30,219 nucleotides of DNA from an uncultured Prevotella sp. (GTDB lineage Bacteria; Bacteroidota; Bacteroidia; Bacteroidales; Bacteroidaceae). Every line of letters begins with the position of its first letter. The stretch's first letter is position 1. The stretch spans positions 1 to 30,219 of the forward strand of contig URYG01000013.1 of NCBI GenBank assembly GCA_900551985.1, in the 5' to 3' direction. The notes under the pieces are model-generated. The model was not told the origin of the DNA and searched no databases. It saw only the letters and a program-made list of their open reading frames with translations. Of this stretch, positions 6,983 to 15,352 are shown one piece after another. Position numbers and translations under genes: made by a program.

Positions 6983-8167
6983 ATGAACATAAAAGAATAT
7001 ATCAAACAGTGGGCTGAATCTTATAAGACTGATCTGACAGAGAACATCATGCCATTCTGGATGGAGCATGGATGGGATAAGGTAAACGGTGGTGTTTACA
7101 CTTGTCTTGACAGAGATGGAAGTCTGATCGATTCCACCAAGTCAGTGTGGTTTCAGGGTAGATTCGCCTTTATATGCGCCTATGCATATAATAATGTAGA
7201 GAAGAACCCGATGTGGCTGGAGGCAGCGAAGAGCACCCTCGACTTCATCGAGAACCATTGCTTCGACGAGAATGGCAGAATGTACTTCTCGGTTACAGCC
7301 GAAGGTAAGCCATTACGCATGCGTCGCTATGTATTCTCTGAAACTTTCGCAGCCATTGCGATGTCAGAGTATGCTTTGGCTACCGGCGAGCAGAAGTATG
7401 CAGAGCGTGCCCTCCAGATCTTCAAGGATACACAGCGTTTCCTCACTACTCCAGGCATCCTGGCTCCAAAGTTCGAGGAATCTGTTCAGTTGCAGAGCCA
7501 CAGCATCATCATGATTCTCATCAACGTAGCTTCCTGCATCCGCAAGGTTATCAACGATCCTAAGCTCACCGAGCAGATTGATGAGTCGATTGCCAAGTTG
7601 AAGAAGTACTTCATCCACCCAGAGTTCAAGTGTCTCCTGGAGACCGTAGGAATGAACGGTGAGTTTGTGGATACCTGTATGGGTCGCACCATCAACCCTG
7701 GCCATTGCATCGAGACCTCCTGGTTTGTCCTGGATGTGGCTAAGCAGAGAGGTTGGGACAAGGAGTTGACCGATATGGCACTGCAGATCTTCGACTGGTC
7801 TTGGGACTGGGGATGGGACAAGCAGTATGGCGGCATCATCAACTTCAGAGACTGCAGAAATCTTCCTGTACAGGATTATTCACAGGATATGAAGTTCTGG
7901 TGGCCACAGACCGAAACCATCATCGCTTCTCTCTATGCTTATCTGGCTACAGGTGATGACGAGTATATCTACAAGCATCAGCGCATCAGCGAGTGGACCT
8001 ATGCCCACTTCCCGGATACAGAGTTCGGCGAGTGGTATGGTTATCTTCACAGAGACGGTACCGTGGCACAGCCTGCCAAGGGTAATCTCTTCAAGGGACC
8101 TTTCCACATTCCGAGAATGATGATCAAGGCATACTCTCTGTGTCAGGAGATTTTGAACAAGGAATAA
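6983..8167 (+). CDS. nanE: N-acylglucosamine 2-epimerase (AGE/RnBP type)
   Basis: Interconverts N-acetylmannosamine and N-acetylglucosamine without phosphorylation. The protein has 394 residues and the (alpha/alpha)6-barrel family pattern. His241 (in NPGHCIETSW) and His375 (in GPFHIPRMM) lie 134 residues apart, close to the spacing of the two catalytic histidines known in cyanobacterial and mammalian AGE enzymes. It belongs to the AGE family, not to the E. coli NanE family that acts on ManNAc-6-phosphate. The route is therefore the Bacteroides fragilis type: sialate to ManNAc to GlcNAc, then a hexokinase. The symbol nanE follows B. fragilis usage. Only 4 bases separate it from the next gene, so translation of the creatininase-family protein is probably coupled. 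Confidence 0.93.
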   Translation: MNIKEYIKQWAESYKTDLTENIMPFWMEHGWDKVNGGVYTCLDRDGSLIDSTKSVWFQGRFAFICAYAYNNVEKNPMWLEAAKSTLDFIENHCFDENGRMYFSVTAEGKPLRMRRYVFSETFAAIAMSEYALATGEQKYAERALQIFKDTQRFLTTPGILAPKFEESVQLQSHSIIMILINVASCIRKVINDPKLTEQIDESIAKLKKYFIHPEFKCLLETVGMNGEFVDTCMGRTINPGHCIETSWFVLDVAKQRGWDKELTDMALQIFDWSWDWGWDKQYGGIINFRDCRNLPVQDYSQDMKFWWPQTETIIASLYAYLATGDDEYIYKHQRISEWTYAHFPDTEFGEWYGYLHRDGTVAQPAKGNLFKGPFHIPRMMIKAYSLCQEILNKE

Positions 8168-8171
8168 AAGA

Positions 8172-8939
8172 ATGAACAAGAACTTAGATTTGTGTATATC
8201 GAATCTGGGCACCGTAAGAAACAATCAGTATCAGATGGCAATCCTGCCATGGGGAGCAACAGAGCCTCATAACCTGCATCTGCCGTATCTTACTGATTGT
8301 ATCTTATCACATAGCATCGCAGTGGATGCTGCCGTACAGCTTGCTGCCGACAAAGGCGTGAATTGCATGGTACTTCCTCCTGTGGCTATGGGTGCCCAGA
8401 ATCCCGGACAGCGTGATGTGGCTTTCTGTATCCATTACCGATATGAGACTCAGAAGGCAATTCTGCAGGATATCGTAGAAGCATTGCAGCATCAGGGAAT
8501 CAAGAAACTCCTCATCGTGAATGGGCATGGAGGAAATACCTTCAAGAACATGATTCGTGATCTGGCAGTGGATTTTCCTGATTTCATCATTGCTTCCAGT
8601 GAGTGGTTTAAGATGAGCAATCCAAAGGATTTCTTCGAACAGCCTGGTGATCATGCCGATGAAGTGGAGACTTCTGTGATGATGCATTATCATCCTGAGT
8701 TGGTGAACTTGGAAGAAGCTGGCGAAGGCGCAGCCAAGGGATTCAGGATTCCTGCATTGAATAGCGGAAAGGTCTGGATTCCTCGCAACTGGTCGATGGT
8801 ATCAACGGATACCGGTATCGGAAATCCTGCATTGGCTACGGCCGAAAAGGGCAAGAAGTTTGCAGAAGCCGTTGTTCATGAATATGTTGAATTCCTTTAT
8901 CAGTTCTCTCAGGCAGATACAGTATCTGATTTGTATTAA
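8172..8939 (+). CDS. Creatininase-family metal-dependent amidohydrolase, role in nan operon unknown
   Basis: The 255-residue protein has a full set of creatininase-family motifs. Glu31, His33 and Asp42 in the TEPHNLHLPYLTD stretch have the same spacing as Glu34, His36 and Asp45 of Pseudomonas creatininase. His119 sits in NGHGGN, and HADEVETS (161-168) supplies the usual late acidic residues. The family hydrolyses amide bonds, often cyclic (creatinine, formamidopyrimidine, mycofactocin precursor), with two metal ions. No signal peptide is visible, so it is cytoplasmic. It starts 4 bases after the epimerase and 33 bases before the sialidase, so it is firmly inside the operon. Its substrate is not known to me. 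Reasonable guesses are a lactam or lactone form of a sialic acid, or an N-acyl group of an unusual sialate or ManN derivative. Confidence 0.85.
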   Translation: MNKNLDLCISNLGTVRNNQYQMAILPWGATEPHNLHLPYLTDCILSHSIAVDAAVQLAADKGVNCMVLPPVAMGAQNPGQRDVAFCIHYRYETQKAILQDIVEALQHQGIKKLLIVNGHGGNTFKNMIRDLAVDFPDFIIASSEWFKMSNPKDFFEQPGDHADEVETSVMMHYHPELVNLEEAGEGAAKGFRIPALNSGKVWIPRNWSMVSTDTGIGNPALATAEKGKKFAEAVVHEYVEFLYQFSQADTVSDLY

Positions 8940-8972
8940 ATATAAGTAATTGAAAATCTAAATAGTAAAAAT

Positions 8973-10250
8973 ATGATTTTTTCAGCAAATATAAGCAAGG
9001 CTTTGTGTCTTGCTACCATGGGTATTACCCTGATGATGCCTGCACAGGTTGCTGCTGCAACCCCAGCTATGGCTGTTGAGGCACAGGCTGTTGATGGACA
9101 GGGTGGTATTACTGTCTTCCCTAATAAGGAGGCTCAGTATCGTATTCCTGCCATCGTAGAGTGTAAGTCGGGCAAGTTGATTGCCTTTACCGATCATCGT
9201 TATCACAACAAGGATATTGGTGGCGGCCGTCATCTCGACATCGTGATGAAGACCAGTATGGACAAGGGTGCTACCTGGAGTTCTCCTGAGCAGATGGTGG
9301 CAAAGGGTGGAAACGGTATCGCTACCAGTTTCGACTGCGCCCATGGCGATGCTGCTGTTGTAGTAGATAAGAAGAGCGGCAGAATCCTCCTGATGTGTGC
9401 TTCGGGTGGTATCGGTTACTGGGAGTCTAAGCGTGGCAATCTCCTGATGATGGGTAGATACTACAGCGATGACGAAGGTAAGACATGGTATGGTGAGGAA
9501 GTAACCAAGCAGATCTACGACCTCATGCCAGAAGTGGAATCAGCCTTCTTTACCAGTGGTAGAATCTGCCAGAGTAAGCAGATCAAGGTTGGCAAGTACT
9601 ATCGTGTCTATACCGTGTTGTGTACCCGCAGCGGTAACCGCATTCTCTATAGCGATGACTTCGGTCAGACCTGGAATGTATTGGGCAAGAATGTAGCCGA
9701 GGCTGCTCCTTACGGAGATGAGGCTAAGGTTGAAGAGTTGCCAAACGGTAATGTGCTGCTCAGCAGTCGTGCGATGGGTGGACGCCACATCAATATCTAT
9801 TCTTATGAGGATAAGAAGACAGCCACTGGTTCTTGGGGCAAGGTAATAGCTTCTGATGCCAAGAATATGGGTGTTGCTGCTCACAAGAACTCTTGCAATG
9901 GTGAGGTTCTCATGGTGGATGCCAAGAAGAACGGCAAGAAGGTGAAGCTGTTGCTTCAGAGTGTTCCGGTAGGTCCAGGTCGTACAAACGTAGGTATCTA
10001 CTACAAGGCATTGGAGACTCCTGCTGATTACGCTACCCCTGAGGCTATCGCCAAGAACTGGGAAGGCTGCTATCAGTTGAGCAATACCACATCGGCTTAC
10101 TCAACCATGGTTCAGGGCAAGAATGGAAGCATCTACTTCCTCCTCGAGGAGAATGCCTTTAGAAATCCGGAAACACAGACGGATGATTATTACGACATTC
10201 GATTCTATGACCTGAGCATTGAGCAGATAACGAACCATAAATACAAATAA
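8973..10250 (+). CDS. nanH: Exo-alpha-sialidase (GH33), secreted
   Basis: Releases terminal sialic acid from glycoconjugates. The 425-residue protein starts with a signal peptide (about residues 1-29, ending in the alanine-rich VAAA region). The catalytic propeller shows the YRIPA motif with Arg57 of the arginine triad. Three Asp-boxes of the form S-x-D-x-G-x-T-W lie at 95-102, 165-172 and 227-234. Glu255 in VEELPNG, Arg337 in GPGRTN and Tyr376 in SAYSTM are the likely catalytic glutamate, triad arginine and nucleophile tyrosine. There is almost no sequence between the signal peptide and the RIP motif, so it lacks the N-terminal carbohydrate-binding domain of longer Bacteroides sialidases. 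It sits between the creatininase-family gene and the SusC/SusD pair and should act in the periplasm or at the surface. Confidence 0.95.
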   Translation: MIFSANISKALCLATMGITLMMPAQVAAATPAMAVEAQAVDGQGGITVFPNKEAQYRIPAIVECKSGKLIAFTDHRYHNKDIGGGRHLDIVMKTSMDKGATWSSPEQMVAKGGNGIATSFDCAHGDAAVVVDKKSGRILLMCASGGIGYWESKRGNLLMMGRYYSDDEGKTWYGEEVTKQIYDLMPEVESAFFTSGRICQSKQIKVGKYYRVYTVLCTRSGNRILYSDDFGQTWNVLGKNVAEAAPYGDEAKVEELPNGNVLLSSRAMGGRHINIYSYEDKKTATGSWGKVIASDAKNMGVAAHKNSCNGEVLMVDAKKNGKKVKLLLQSVPVGPGRTNVGIYYKALETPADYATPEAIAKNWEGCYQLSNTTSAYSTMVQGKNGSIYFLLEENAFRNPETQTDDYYDIRFYDLSIEQITNHKYK

Positions 10251-10279
10251 TAATATTAACTAATTATCAACTTACAAAC

Positions 10280-13200
10280 ATGAACTCAGATTTGAAACAA
10301 TTAGTCATGGCTGTATCTTTGGGATGCATGGGCGCTTCGCCAGCATTCGCAGGTACTAGTAGCTTGGCAGTCAATGCCACGCAGCAGACCTCTACCTGTA
10401 CAGGTGTGGTTGTTGATGACCTTGGAGAGACCGTAATCGGTGCTTCTGTACTCGTAAAGGGTACTTCCAATGGTACTGTTACCGACTTGGACGGTAAGTT
10501 CTCTTTGAGCAATGTGAAGAAGGGCGACATCATCGTCATCTCTTACATCGGCTTCGATTCGCAGGAAATCAAGTTCGAGGGACAGCCTCTCAGCGTAACC
10601 ATGAGCGAAAACAAGCAGGTTCTTGCCGAGGTGGTGGTTACAGGTTATGGTGGTCAGCAGAAGCGTGCCACTTTGACCACTGCTATCTCTAAGATGGACA
10701 ACAAGGTATTGGAGAAGGCTGCTGTCAGCAACGTGGGTAATGCTTTGCAGGGTACAGTAACTGGTCTTCGTGTTATCAGTGAGTCTGGTCAGCCAGGTGC
10801 AAGCCCTAACATCACTCTTCGTGGTGGTGCTTCTATCACTGGTGGCCATAATGGTGCCCTCATCGTTGTGGATGGTATCATCCGTGAGAGCTTGAGCGAC
10901 ATCAACCCTTCAGACATCGAGTCTATCCAGGTTTTGAAGGATGCCGCTTCTACCGCTATCTACGGTGCCCGTGCTAACGGTGGTGTAATCTTGGTTCAGA
11001 CCAAGAATGGTCAGGCTGGTAAGACTACCGTTAACTACAAGGCTAAGCTCGGTATGAACTTCTCCCGTCAGGGTTATGATTTCCTCAATGCCCATGATTA
11101 TATCTACTACAACCGCTTGGGTTACAAGCGTTATACCAATAATGCTCCAAGTGCAGCTTCTGTAGATAACCAGATGGGTTATGGTATCGGTAACAAGTTG
11201 TTTGATATCCGTTATCTCAATGATGATACCAAGCATCTCCAGAGCGAGGGCTGGCAGGTAATGGACGATCCATACTACGAGGGTAAGCAGATTCTCTATA
11301 AGGATTACAGCGGTCAGATGGAAGATGCAACCTTCCATGATGTAGCGCTTACCCAGGATCACTACCTGAGCCTCTCTGGTGGTAACGACAAGGGTACCTT
11401 CTCTGCAAGTCTCGGTTATTATAATGAGGATGGTGCTGTCAAGGGTACAGGTTACAAGCGTTTCAATGGTGCCTTCAATGGTTCTTACTGGGTGCTTCCA
11501 TTCCTGAACGTAAAGGCGGGTACTACCTATAGCTGGGCCAAGCAGCCTTCTCTGTGGATTGGTACATACGAGTTCTTCTACCGTTCACGTTCTCAGCGTC
11601 CTACATGGAATCCATATCTGGAGGATGGCACTCCTGCTTCAGGTTGGGGAACAGGTGACGGTAACCCAGAGTACTACCGTTCTCGCTTGACCAGTACAGA
11701 CGGTACACGCAAGCAGACCTACAACCTGGGCTTCGATTTGAACATCATTCCTAAGAAGTTGGTATTCACAGGAAACTCTTCTCTGTATCACTACGATTAC
11801 CAGTACGAGAGCTTCAACAAGTCTTACCAGCAGCAGAACCAGGGTTCTCCTAACCAGACTCGTGGCGCTTATGCCAACATCACACGCTTCACCCAGATTC
11901 AGTTGAGCGGTACCCTGAACTATCATGATACCTTCTTCGAGAATCACAATGTGGATGCCATGATTGGTGGTGAGTACTTCGACTATCAGTACTTCAATTT
12001 CAATGCAAGCACAGAGAACTCTCCTTTCGATACCATTCATACCCTGAACATAGGTGCTAACCGTACAGCTACAAGCAGTAGCAAGACCGGTTATCGTATC
12101 GAGTCTCTCTTCGGGCGTGTGAACTACGACTTCAAGCAGAAGTATCTCTTCTCTTTCACTTATCGTTACGACGGTATCTCTAAGTTGAAGGACAACCGTT
12201 GGGGTTTCTTCCCAGGTGTATCTGCAGGTTGGAACATCATGGAGGAGGACTTCTGGAAGAACTCTAAGATTTCCAGCGTTATCAGTAACTTGAAGCCACG
12301 TGTAAGTTACGGTATCAACGGTAACGTAAACGGTATCGGTAACTTCGATATCTATGGTCTTTACAAGAAGTATGGCAATTATGACGGTCAGACTGGTTAC
12401 TATAACTCAACCCTTACCAACACTGCGTTGAAGTGGGAGCAGAGTAAGTCGTTCGAGGCAGGTCTCGATATCGGTTTCTTCAACAACCGTCTGGGCTTCA
12501 TCCTCGACTACTATAACCGTACAACCGACAACTTGCTTACTGATATCAGCTTGCCAGGTTACACCGGTTTCTCTAGCATGAAGACCAATTTGGGTAAGCT
12601 TCGCAACTCAGGATTTGAGATGGAGGTACGTGCCAACCTCATCAACAGCAAGGACTTCAAGTGGGATGTTACAGCCAACCTCACTTCTGTAGCCAACAAG
12701 GTACTCCAGTTGCCAAGCAGCGATAAGCCAAACAACCAGATTGGTGGTTACGAGGTAGCAGCAGGTAAGGTAGATGCCAACGGCAAGACTCCAACCAAGT
12801 GGGTAGGTGGATACCGTGAAGGTGGTAAGTTGGGTGACCTGGTAGGTTACAAGCAGCAGCATATCTTCAGAGATTGGGACGATGTGAAGGCAAATGCCAA
12901 CGAGCGTGTTGACGACATCGCACATCTTTATGGTCCAGGTCTTGCAGACCAGATCAACCCTGCAACCGGTAAGAAGTATAAGGAGTCTAATGGCTGGAAG
13001 CCTATCGAGCCAGGAGATGTATGCTGGGAAGACGTGAATGGCGATAATCATATCAGTCAGCTCGACCGCGTGGTAGTGGGTAATATCTTCCCTAACGTAA
13101 CTGGTGGTTTCACCACAACATTCGGTTACAAGAACGTATCTCTCTACGCACGTTTCGACTACTCTTTGGGTCACACCATCTACAACGACCTCAAGGCTCG

Positions 13201-13627
13201 TTCTTTGGGACAGTATCAGGGTTCGTTCAACCTCATCGACAAGGTAAAGGATACATGGTCTGAGACCAACCGTGATGCAGACCTTCCAGTATTTACATAC
13301 GCAGACCAGTTGAACAAGATGAATATCACCCGTGAGAATAATGGTTACACTGCGGTCAACGGTAACAGCTCTCGTTTCTACGAGAAGGGCGACTACCTGG
13401 CATTGCGTGAGATTACTCTCAACTGGAACTTGCCAAAGACATGGATCAGCAGAGTAGGCATGCAGAATGCTTCCCTCTATGTAACAGGTCAGAACCTGTT
13501 CTACATTACTGGTTATGATGGAGCTTCTCCAGAGCCAGCAGCATATAATGGTTATGGTGCAGGTATTGACAACGGTCGTTACCCTACACCACGCACATTA
13601 CTCTTCGGTTTATCAGTAACATTCTAA
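10280..13627 (+). CDS. SusC/RagA-like TonB-dependent outer-membrane transporter (NanO-like)
   Basis: A complete 1115-residue TonB-dependent receptor of the SusC family. It has a signal peptide ending near AFA (22-24). A carboxypeptidase D-like regulatory domain spans about 40-100 (TGVVVDDLGETVIGASVLVKG region), followed by the TonB-box-like region LAEVVVTGYG (115-124). A plug domain at about 140-240 contains LRGGAS, VVDGI and the DAASTAIYGARANGGVILV stretch typical of the family. A large beta barrel ends in VTF. It imports its ligand through the outer membrane with energy from TonB-ExbBD. Its substrate is inferred from context as sialic acid or a sialylated/hexosamine glycan, as for NanO in Tannerella. 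The SusD partner follows after 13 bases, which is the usual pairing. Confidence 0.95.
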   Translation: MNSDLKQLVMAVSLGCMGASPAFAGTSSLAVNATQQTSTCTGVVVDDLGETVIGASVLVKGTSNGTVTDLDGKFSLSNVKKGDIIVISYIGFDSQEIKFEGQPLSVTMSENKQVLAEVVVTGYGGQQKRATLTTAISKMDNKVLEKAAVSNVGNALQGTVTGLRVISESGQPGASPNITLRGGASITGGHNGALIVVDGIIRESLSDINPSDIESIQVLKDAASTAIYGARANGGVILVQTKNGQAGKTTVNYKAKLGMNFSRQGYDFLNAHDYIYYNRLGYKRYTNNAPSAASVDNQMGYGIGNKLFDIRYLNDDTKHLQSEGWQVMDDPYYEGKQILYKDYSGQMEDATFHDVALTQDHYLSLSGGNDKGTFSASLGYYNEDGAVKGTGYKRFNGAFNGSYWVLPFLNVKAGTTYSWAKQPSLWIGTYEFFYRSRSQRPTWNPYLEDGTPASGWGTGDGNPEYYRSRLTSTDGTRKQTYNLGFDLNIIPKKLVFTGNSSLYHYDYQYESFNKSYQQQNQGSPNQTRGAYANITRFTQIQLSGTLNYHDTFFENHNVDAMIGGEYFDYQYFNFNASTENSPFDTIHTLNIGANRTATSSSKTGYRIESLFGRVNYDFKQKYLFSFTYRYDGISKLKDNRWGFFPGVSAGWNIMEEDFWKNSKISSVISNLKPRVSYGINGNVNGIGNFDIYGLYKKYGNYDGQTGYYNSTLTNTALKWEQSKSFEAGLDIGFFNNRLGFILDYYNRTTDNLLTDISLPGYTGFSSMKTNLGKLRNSGFEMEVRANLINSKDFKWDVTANLTSVANKVLQLPSSDKPNNQIGGYEVAAGKVDANGKTPTKWVGGYREGGKLGDLVGYKQQHIFRDWDDVKANANERVDDIAHLYGPGLADQINPATGKKYKESNGWKPIEPGDVCWEDVNGDNHISQLDRVVVGNIFPNVTGGFTTTFGYKNVSLYARFDYSLGHTIYNDLKARSLGQYQGSFNLIDKVKDTWSETNRDADLPVFTYADQLNKMNITRENNGYTAVNGNSSRFYEKGDYLALREITLNWNLPKTWISRVGMQNASLYVTGQNLFYITGYDGASPEPAAYNGYGAGIDNGRYPTPRTLLFGLSVTF

Positions 13628-13640
13628 AATTCGACGAAAA

Positions 13641-15197
13641 ATGAAAAAGTTTTTGAAATATTTTGCAGCAGGCTGCATGGTCTTCTCAATGACTAGCTGT
13701 CTTGATGTAGAACCACAAAGTGAGATCACTGATGCTGGTTACTGGAAGGAAGAAGGCCAGTTCAGTTCAGCCAACACCGGTCTCCAGGCTATGTTCCGTG
13801 ACCGCACTTTCAATCTTTACCTTTGGGGTGAGATGCGTACCAACCTCTATGGTGGTAGCTCTTTCTCTGGTGAGGCAAGTAGTGGATATGAGTTCATGTG
13901 GAACAACCTCCTGAGCCAGGCAAGTCCAGCCATCAGCAATTATGGTGGCTGCTACGGACTTATCAACCAGCTCAACCTGATGATTGCCAAGGCCGAGAAT
14001 ACTGACCTCATCAAGGAGGCTGCCAAGAAGAACTATCTGGGTTCTGCCTACGGTATGCGTGCATACATATACTTCCAGCTGTTGAGAACCTATGGCGACG
14101 TCATCGTAGTGACCGACTATACCAAGGGTAGCGACATCAGCATCGGTAACATGGGTAAGGAGGCTTCTCCTGCATCTGAGGTAATGGCTCAGATCAAGAA
14201 GGATATCGAGGCTTCAGAGAAGGCTTATGGCGACAACTACAAGTTTGCCAACGGCAGAAATTACTGGTCTCTGGCTGCTACCAAGATGCTCAAGGGTGAG
14301 GTTTACCTCTGGAGCGGCAAGCAGATGGGCGGCGGCAACGCTGATTTCCAGACCGCCAAGGCTGCTTATGAGGACGTGAAGAAGGCTGATGTAGCTTTGC
14401 TGAACGACTTTACTCAGGTATTCGCCTTTGACAACAAGAAGAACAAGGAGATTATCTACGCTGTTTATAACGGCAAGGACGAGAAGGCTATGTGGAACGG
14501 TAACTTCCGCTTGACTTTGGTGATGGGTTCTATGTTCTTCAAGAACTACTATGAGGCTGATGGTACTACTCTGGCTGAGTCTGCCATGGGTAATATGGAC
14601 GGTGTAATGCGTGTATCTCTCAACAAGGATATGTGGAAAGAACTTTACCGTGACGGCGATACCCGTAAGGCAGGTAGCTTGAAGGACATCTATAGTAAGA
14701 ACGAAGATGGTTCCCTCAAGTATGTTGGTAACATCCAGTATAAGTTCCAGGGTACCTTGCCACAGGGTTACAACCAGCGTCAGTGGCTCGATGATTATCC
14801 TATCTATCGCTATGCAGACTGTCTCTTGGGCTTGGCTGAGGCTAAGGCTTTGATGGGCGAGGATCCTGCAGCTGAGATCAATGAGGTAAGAAAGCGTGCT
14901 TACGGCGAGGAGTACTTCAACGCTCACGAGGCTGAGGTAGCTTATCCTAACGATACAGACGCTTCTTTCTATGCCAACAACTCTTTCGTAGGCAGCGATG
15001 CTGATGTCATCGAGGCTGTATTGAAGGAGAGATGCCGCGAGTTCCTCTTCGAGGGTAAGCGCTGGCACGACCTCCGTCTGATGGGTGCTGAGTATGTTAC
15101 TAAATATACCTCTGCTCAGGCAAGCAAGTTGTTGTGGCCTATCGACGAGAATACACTTGGTTTGAACAGCAAGTTGCACCAGACTCCTGGTTATTAA
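13641..15197 (+). CDS. SusD/RagB-like surface glycan-binding lipoprotein (NanU-like)
   Basis: The 518-residue protein starts with a lipoprotein signal: a hydrophobic stretch ending in MTSC, with Cys20 as the lipidated residue. The C-terminus (LWPIDENTLGLNSKLHQTPGY) has the SusD-type ending, and the region around ERCREFLFEGKRWHDLRLMG is a conserved SusD/RagB block. It should form the lid on the SusC barrel and bind the glycan or sialate at the cell surface. It begins 13 bases after the SusC gene, so the two are co-translated. A GC-rich hairpin without a T-run follows 58 bases downstream and may set the 3' end or stability of the SusCD message. Confidence 0.95.
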   Translation: MKKFLKYFAAGCMVFSMTSCLDVEPQSEITDAGYWKEEGQFSSANTGLQAMFRDRTFNLYLWGEMRTNLYGGSSFSGEASSGYEFMWNNLLSQASPAISNYGGCYGLINQLNLMIAKAENTDLIKEAAKKNYLGSAYGMRAYIYFQLLRTYGDVIVVTDYTKGSDISIGNMGKEASPASEVMAQIKKDIEASEKAYGDNYKFANGRNYWSLAATKMLKGEVYLWSGKQMGGGNADFQTAKAAYEDVKKADVALLNDFTQVFAFDNKKNKEIIYAVYNGKDEKAMWNGNFRLTLVMGSMFFKNYYEADGTTLAESAMGNMDGVMRVSLNKDMWKELYRDGDTRKAGSLKDIYSKNEDGSLKYVGNIQYKFQGTLPQGYNQRQWLDDYPIYRYADCLLGLAEAKALMGEDPAAEINEVRKRAYGEEYFNAHEAEVAYPNDTDASFYANNSFVGSDADVIEAVLKERCREFLFEGKRWHDLRLMGAEYVTKYTSAQASKLLWPIDENTLGLNSKLHQTPGY

Positions 15198-15255
15198 TAT
15201 GGAAAATGGTAATGCCGTCAAGGCACATCATCTTGTTTGATTATATATAAAAGGT

Positions 15256-15277
15256 AGAGGGGAGTCAAATCCCCTCT
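15256..15277 (+). other. Intercistronic hairpin between the susD-like and GH20 genes
   Basis: AGAGGGGA (15256-15263) pairs perfectly with TCCCCTCT (15270-15277) around a 6-base loop. No T-run follows on the plus strand, so it is not a standard terminator for the upstream genes. It lies in the 155-base gap between the SusD-like and hexosaminidase genes, where no TAnnTTTG promoter was seen. It may protect or process the upstream mRNA, or lower expression of the downstream enzymes. Confidence 0.6.
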
Positions 15278-15352
15278 CCTTCATTCCATTTCCGGTATGC
15301 TACTCTTCTCTCTATCATTGATATGATTTCATCCATTTAAATCAACCTGATT

